Shown in pieces: positions 59,551-64,000 of a DNA stretch of 64,000 nucleotides (position 1 is the stretch's first letter; the number at the start of each line of letters is the position of its first letter). The translations under genes were made by a program, and so were the position numbers. Where the stretch lies: assembly GCA_037976565.1 (NCBI GenBank), contig CP137686.1:4568019-4632018 (forward strand), read 5' to 3'. Under the pieces are notes generated by a model. The model was not told the origin of the DNA. It saw only the letters and a list, made by a program, of their open reading frames with translations, and ran no database searches. Source of the DNA: Mesocentrotus franciscanus. Its lineage: Eukaryota > Echinodermata > Echinoidea > Camarodonta > Strongylocentrotidae.

Positions 59551-59710
59551 TTGGACTTGATGACCTGAGGGAAGCTAGTCGTCATGCCGACTCCTCCAGA
59601 TGAAACATGTGATGCCCAGACAGGTGATGTTGCTATGGAAACAAATACTGATCCGACAGCCACAGAGACAGAATCGGGAGCTGGCAAAAATGGAGATGAC
59701 GATCAATCAG
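59551..59710 (+). CDS. First coding exon of an unidentified plus-strand gene
   Basis: The acceptor TTTCATTATCTAG ends at 59550 and the donor GTACGT starts at 59711. The ATG at 59584 follows an in-frame TGA at 59566, so it is the likely start; 59551-59583 is 5' UTR and an upstream non-coding exon is implied. It encodes 42 residues plus one base: MPTPPDETCDAQTGDVAMET, then Thr/Glu/Gly-rich sequence ending NGDDDQS. This is acidic, low-complexity and probably disordered, with no domain recognised. Phase 1 out joins perfectly to the exon at 63911. Such N-termini are common in nuclear regulators, but that does not identify the protein. Confidence 0.78.
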
Positions 59711-59711
59711 G

Positions 59712-60590
59712 TACGTAGATTAATAGATTATTGCCTTTAAATATATTACTTCCAAGTTCCAACCAATTATTATAATGAAAGAATTTAGTATTAAGATAAT
59801 GATAGAGCTCAGAGTCCTTTGCACATGTACAGTACTTCTTGTTGGTTTGTTTTCTTCAGGAGTAAGATTGATTTTAAGAACATCTAAAAATTCATTTTTA
59901 TTTATTGAACAATTGATGAATTAATGAAATTCTATTTTCTTGTATTGGTGCTCTCTACAAAAGTGGAAACAAACCACTATCTTATCAACTTCCTCGAGAG
60001 GAAACTTGTATATATATATGGAAAAGCAGTATAACTGTTTTAATATTCGTTAATGTGTAACTGGGATGGGATAATTACATACATGTACATGTACATATGA
60101 TAATAATGTTTAAGAAATACTGGGAAGCGATATAGATTTTCTTAAATTCGATTTTATGAATACTATCATTGTCATGCTGAAAGCCTGTATCAGTCATGAC
60201 TTTCATGATTTTTCATCGCTTCAGTATAAATTATTTTGCTACATTTTGTTCTTTAATGCTGTAGTATCCAATGGGTTAAAACCGAAGAGACAGACTCGGC
60301 TACATGCAGCCCTCTGGTACTTAACGGCATGTGAAAGTTAATATATATGCTTTCACATATCCGTTTACATCAATTGGTTTACATTCCTCTTCATACATGT
60401 ACATACAGCCAGCTCCCATGTAACTTGCACATGATTTGGCCGGCTCGTTTAATTAATCTCTTGCTTATCATGGCTTGTAATTTAATCTGCTTAATAATTT
60501 GTATCATGTGACACATTACATACAATGAAGTACATTGCTTTTTTTTATTCATATGGTTGACTCAATGAGGTTATTATTTACTTGAATAAA
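59712..60590. other. First part of intron 1 of the plus-strand gene
   Basis: AT-rich with TACATGTA microsatellites near 60082. No further exon seen. Confidence 0.5.
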
Positions 60591-60593
60591 TTG

Positions 60594-60662
60594 TCTGGAG
60601 CTAAAAGGGCATTAACTCATATATTTTTTACACGAAGTTAACGCCCTTCTGGCTCTAAACAG
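60594..60662. mobile_element. 69-bp miniature of family C
   Basis: TCTGGAGCTAAAAGGGCATT and AACGCCCTTCTGGCTCTAAA-CAG form a nearly complete hairpin. The ends match those of 5255-5963, so this is an extreme internal-deletion derivative. Confidence 0.78.
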
Positions 60663-61155
60663 GTGAAATCTAAGGTAGCTTTAATAACAAAATGTAGTGG
60701 CTCGAAGAGATGCGTCTGGAACACAAACTGCATAGCTGTTGAAAATCATAATTTTATCACACAGAGGCGGAAGCCGCAGAACTTTAATCTTTCGGATATG
60801 GAGCTGGTTCTGAAACTTTCATTCAGATACGTCAAACACTGAACTTTTAATTAAGAAACATCTTAAACTTCAACTGGCATTTTGTGTTCTGGACAAATCT
60901 TTTTGTGTTTCTACATTTCTCTAAAGCGACATAAGGTTCAAGTCATGTAATGTATGTTTTTATTGGGGCCTGTCGATGGCAAAATCTATCGAGTTTTAAG
61001 CAATCCAAAAATGGAATGTGCTGTGAATGATCTCATATGTAAAATTTCCAAAGATGCTGACTCTTTTTCATGTTATTTCATGTTATTGCATTTCATGGTA
61101 ACTTCCATGGACACCTTGATGTGATCGGCTGTTGAGTGATGTTTCCATGGTAGTT

Positions 61156-61487
61156 ATAGGGTGCGTTTATGCTCACTTTTGAAGGCAGAATGAGCGATTT
61201 GAAATGCTCATCGTAGGTGTACTGTTTATGCTCCCCTTCTCCGGCTCCTCCAGGCAAATTCGGGGTCTGCAGCTGGATTCGCAAACCTGCACTGCGTATG
61301 TTATGTTGACCCCGGGAACGTTATTTAAACGCGTTTACAAATGATTGTGCGTTTATCAACTTTTTGGACAATCGCAGTTTATCAGTGATTCTACGAAAAT
61401 GAGAAAGGACGCAACCGTGTTTTGAACTAACCACGTAACAAAAGCCTCATTCTGGCCAGAAAAAGTTGAGCATTAACGCACCCATAG
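61156..61487. mobile_element. ~332-bp TIR element (GGGTGCGTTTAT ends), copy 2
   Basis: ATAGGGTGCGTTTATGCTCA on the left and TGAGCATTAACGCACCCATA-G on the right. The termini match 19464-19858; the interior differs. Confidence 0.78.
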
Positions 61488-62590
61488 TCAATATTGATTG
61501 CGAAGTTACCATCATGGGTGAATTTTATATGTGAGACTGTAGCCCTTGTGACAGCAGGCCTGCAAGCCCAAAGGCCCACAAGACCACATTTAAGTTCACT
61601 AGACCAAAAATGTCAGTATTGTGGAACTTTCGAACAGTTTTCAGAAGACCACCTCAGAAATCTGACTTCTTTGTCTTGCGGGAACATACACTGTACATGT
61701 AGGTGGGACTTTGGTCTTCTAGGACTTCTGGTTCTAACACCATTCCTACTAGTTTTCAGAATGAACTCAGAAGGCCCGCCCGAACAAAACTTCATTCAAC
61801 TGTGATGCCCCCTACATGCATTATGCATTATTCATCAGTGATCTACATTTACACATGTTAACTTAGCTGAACTCACCACATCTCATATTATCGTAGGCGA
61901 TTATATTTCATTGCATAATAATACAAGTTGCAAACAATACTGTACAACGATAACTGCTACATTTGTTGTACCTGTACATGTATGCCTACAGTACCAGTCA
62001 AAGTTTGCCAAGGCTTTGAGTTTCTGTCAAAGATCTTCAACATCCAGGTGTGAGTATAATGGCCTTAATGGGCTTGCTCTAGAGTCTAGACATGCTACTT
62101 ACACATGTACTAGTTGGGTTACAGATTAAAATACTTCTTCGGGTATAGATTACATTCTCTATTGCTCATTCAAGGTGCGACAAAAGTGAAAGAATAAAAA
62201 TGAGGGCCGATACACCGGTACACACTATTCAGAAAATTTAAGAGATATAGTGGCGGAGCCTATGGAAAAGCAGAGCTTGTTGTGGATCATCCATTTGCAA
62301 TCATCATTAATTCATTAATCCTCACCTTTTAATCCTTACACTTCTGTTCCTAAACTTCCTGAGAATTCCAGAGAGCAAGGATTGATATCACGCTAAGTTC
62401 CTAAATATGTCCTTAAGTTTCCTGGTTTCAATCACTGTCCATCCATAGCGTAGTCCATTATGTCCATAAGTGATACAAGGTCTGATTTCAAGGACACCAT
62501 GGGCATGGTAGGAGAATCACCAATTTTAGCCACTTGTGACGAAACCACGGCTGAGGTTCACTTTCAGTCTTTCAATTATGCTATCCCTAG
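61488..62590. other. Intron segment of the plus-strand gene, no recognised feature
   Basis: No exon with proper splice sites and continuing phase is seen. Confidence 0.45.
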
Positions 62591-62594
62591 GCCT

Positions 62595-62940
62595 GTCCTC
62601 ATCAGCTCGAGATTGCCAAATAACCCGCTATTTTAATAATCCTGATCGCAAATTATCCAGCAAATTTGCGTCTTCATCAACCGCAGTTGCAATTAGCGGG
62701 ATATTTGGTCGAGATAATCATCCCAATATATCTTGGGCCAGTTTGCAAAATATCCCGCTATTTGTCCAGTGCGTCTTCACCAGCCTGAAGACTCGCACTA
62801 TGCGCGAATGCTGAGCAAAATATCTCGAGCTTATTTCTCGAGCTCGAGTTTCGAGCTGATGAAGACGCGATTTGTAACTTCAGGCTTATTTCCCAAATTA
62901 GAAATAGCAGGCTATTTGGCAATCTCGAGCTGATGAAGAC
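62595..62940. mobile_element. ~346-bp TIR element (GTCYTCATCAGCTCGAG ends)
   Basis: GTCCTCATCAGCTCGAGATT then GCCAAATAACCCGCTATTT on the left pairs with AAATAGCAGGCTATTTGGC and AATCTCGAGCTGATGAAGAC on the right. CATCA/TCTTCA and CTCGAG motifs recur inside. Confidence 0.84.
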
Positions 62941-63910
62941 ATACCTCCTGTCAGAAAGACATTGTAGTTTTTTTAGAGATTAAACAATGACAGATCTGAA
63001 GAATGAATAGAGGTACATCATTCAACTGACAAATTGAAAGATTGACAGCTTTAAAAAAATTGTTTGATATTGTAAGTACAAAACCTAATCTTTTCTCTAT
63101 AACTCAGTAAATAAAGAGAAAAAATAATGCAAAAAAAAATTGTGTCAGTCAGTCCACTACAATGAAAGATGACAACAAGCAAGGCCCTGTTTCATAAAAC
63201 ATCTTATCAATAATTAAGTCAAATTCTAGAACAAAATTTGCTCTCAGCCCATCAATGCCTCATTTTCTAAGAAGATATTGTAATTACCCTGACTATCCCC
63301 TGGTACTATGTAAGCAAAGAGCTCAGTTTAATCATTGTTTTTCACAACATAAAGTAGCGTGGCAATATTTAACAGGAAGAAATGTGAAAATATGTGTATC
63401 TTTTATGTCAATTACATGTACATGTACATACATGTACAATGTATATCATACAGATAATTACAATTGCTTCTATTGCTCAATCTAGTCTATTCTTTCATGC
63501 GAGTATGTAAATGCTTAACGGCCATGAACATAAAACTAACTATAAATTAATATGTATATCTTGAATGATCACTCATGATTAATATGGCTTTTCGAAACCA
63601 AGGCAAGCGCCTGTCCATTTATCCGATTTTAATGATATCCTTATATCAAAATAATACTGTTTGCTGCGAGCTACTCCATTTAAGATTATTAATGCCCTTT
63701 CCGCTGTCAACAGATGATACATGTACATGTACACAGCATGACATTTCCATGTAATGTCAAGAGCATTCACATAGTTTGTGTTGGGGACTTGTAGTAATTG
63801 CTATTTATTTATTCCATATATTCTGCATCCTGCTTCAGTTTTGAAGATTGTACACCCTTAATATCCATGTATTGTTTCTTTTTCTGTCTCTGTCTGTTGC
63901 ACCCCTGTAG

Positions 63911-64000
63911 AGGAACCTACCCACCCACCATCTGTTGCTGTAACATCTTCTGTTCCTACCTCAGATTCTCCTTTCAAACCTCCTGATCCTCAAGACCCTC
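63911..64000 (+). CDS. Second coding exon of the unidentified plus-strand gene (cut by window end)
   Basis: The polypyrimidine tract TTTCTTTTTCTGTCTCTGTC and CCCCTGTAG precede it. In phase 1 it reads EEPTHPPSVAVTSSVPTSDS then PFKPPDPQDP, open to the edge. Pro/Ser-rich and probably disordered, continuing the character of the first exon. Intron length is 4.2 kb. Confidence 0.75.

Overview
The window is animal nuclear DNA. It is AT-rich, its genes are cut by GT-AG introns, and it is saturated with short inverted-repeat (MITE-like) transposons, tRNA-derived SINEs, decayed LINE 3' ends, TACATGTA-type microsatellites and TGACCTTTGACCT-type dispersed repeats. The repeat style suggests a marine invertebrate deuterostome, probably an echinoderm; this is inference from style, not a database match. 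There are no bacterial-type genes, rRNA, CRISPR or viral genes.

Two host genes are supported. (1) One minus-strand gene fills about three quarters of the window (start codon at 47322, last visible exon 513-599, continuing off the left edge). Thirteen exons with consistent splice phases encode 434 residues of an NT5DC2/NT5DC3-type HAD 5'-nucleotidase-domain protein with an apparent mitochondrial presequence and all four HAD motifs. About 100 C-terminal residues should lie beyond position 1. Intron 12 alone (600-27371) is about 26.8 kb, so almost the whole left third of the window is one transposon-filled intron. (2) A plus-strand gene starts at 59584 (exon 59551-59710) and continues at 63911 past the right edge. 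It has an acidic, Ser/Thr/Pro-rich N-terminus that I do not recognise. The two genes are divergent, and the 12 kb between them is mostly mobile DNA.

Regions: 1-600, exon 13 plus three decayed tandem copies. 600-27371, intron 12: nested MITEs, two copies of a palindromic GC-richer MITE, a TGACCTTTGACCT repeat array, long hairpins, SINEs and a GC-rich islet at about 6.5 kb. 27372-47322, exons 12 to 1, with introns holding a 1.4-kb transposon that contains a 15-unit minisatellite (35267-36670), composite palindromes (37.4-38.0 kb), a truncated LINE (44-45 kb) and decayed partial copies of exons 9 and 2. 47323-59550, intergenic: a hairpin MITE just upstream of the start codon, LINE debris, a 1.5-kb element with a second element inserted in it, a C-rich quadruplex-prone array, a THAP-like fragment, and a 2.4-kb TA-flanked element made of two related halves. 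59551-64000, first coding part of gene 2, with MITEs in its 4.2-kb intron.

The most unusual observation is that three different exons of the NT5DC-like gene (2, 9 and 13) each have decayed tandem partial copies with splice-site flanks in the adjoining intron, while the functional exon stays intact. Other strong observations are the minisatellite amplified inside a transposon, a composite palindrome that recurs as a unit, and three-level transposon nesting with a clean target duplication. All transposon calls rest on inverted repeats and copy comparison within this window; family names were not assigned because no library search was possible.
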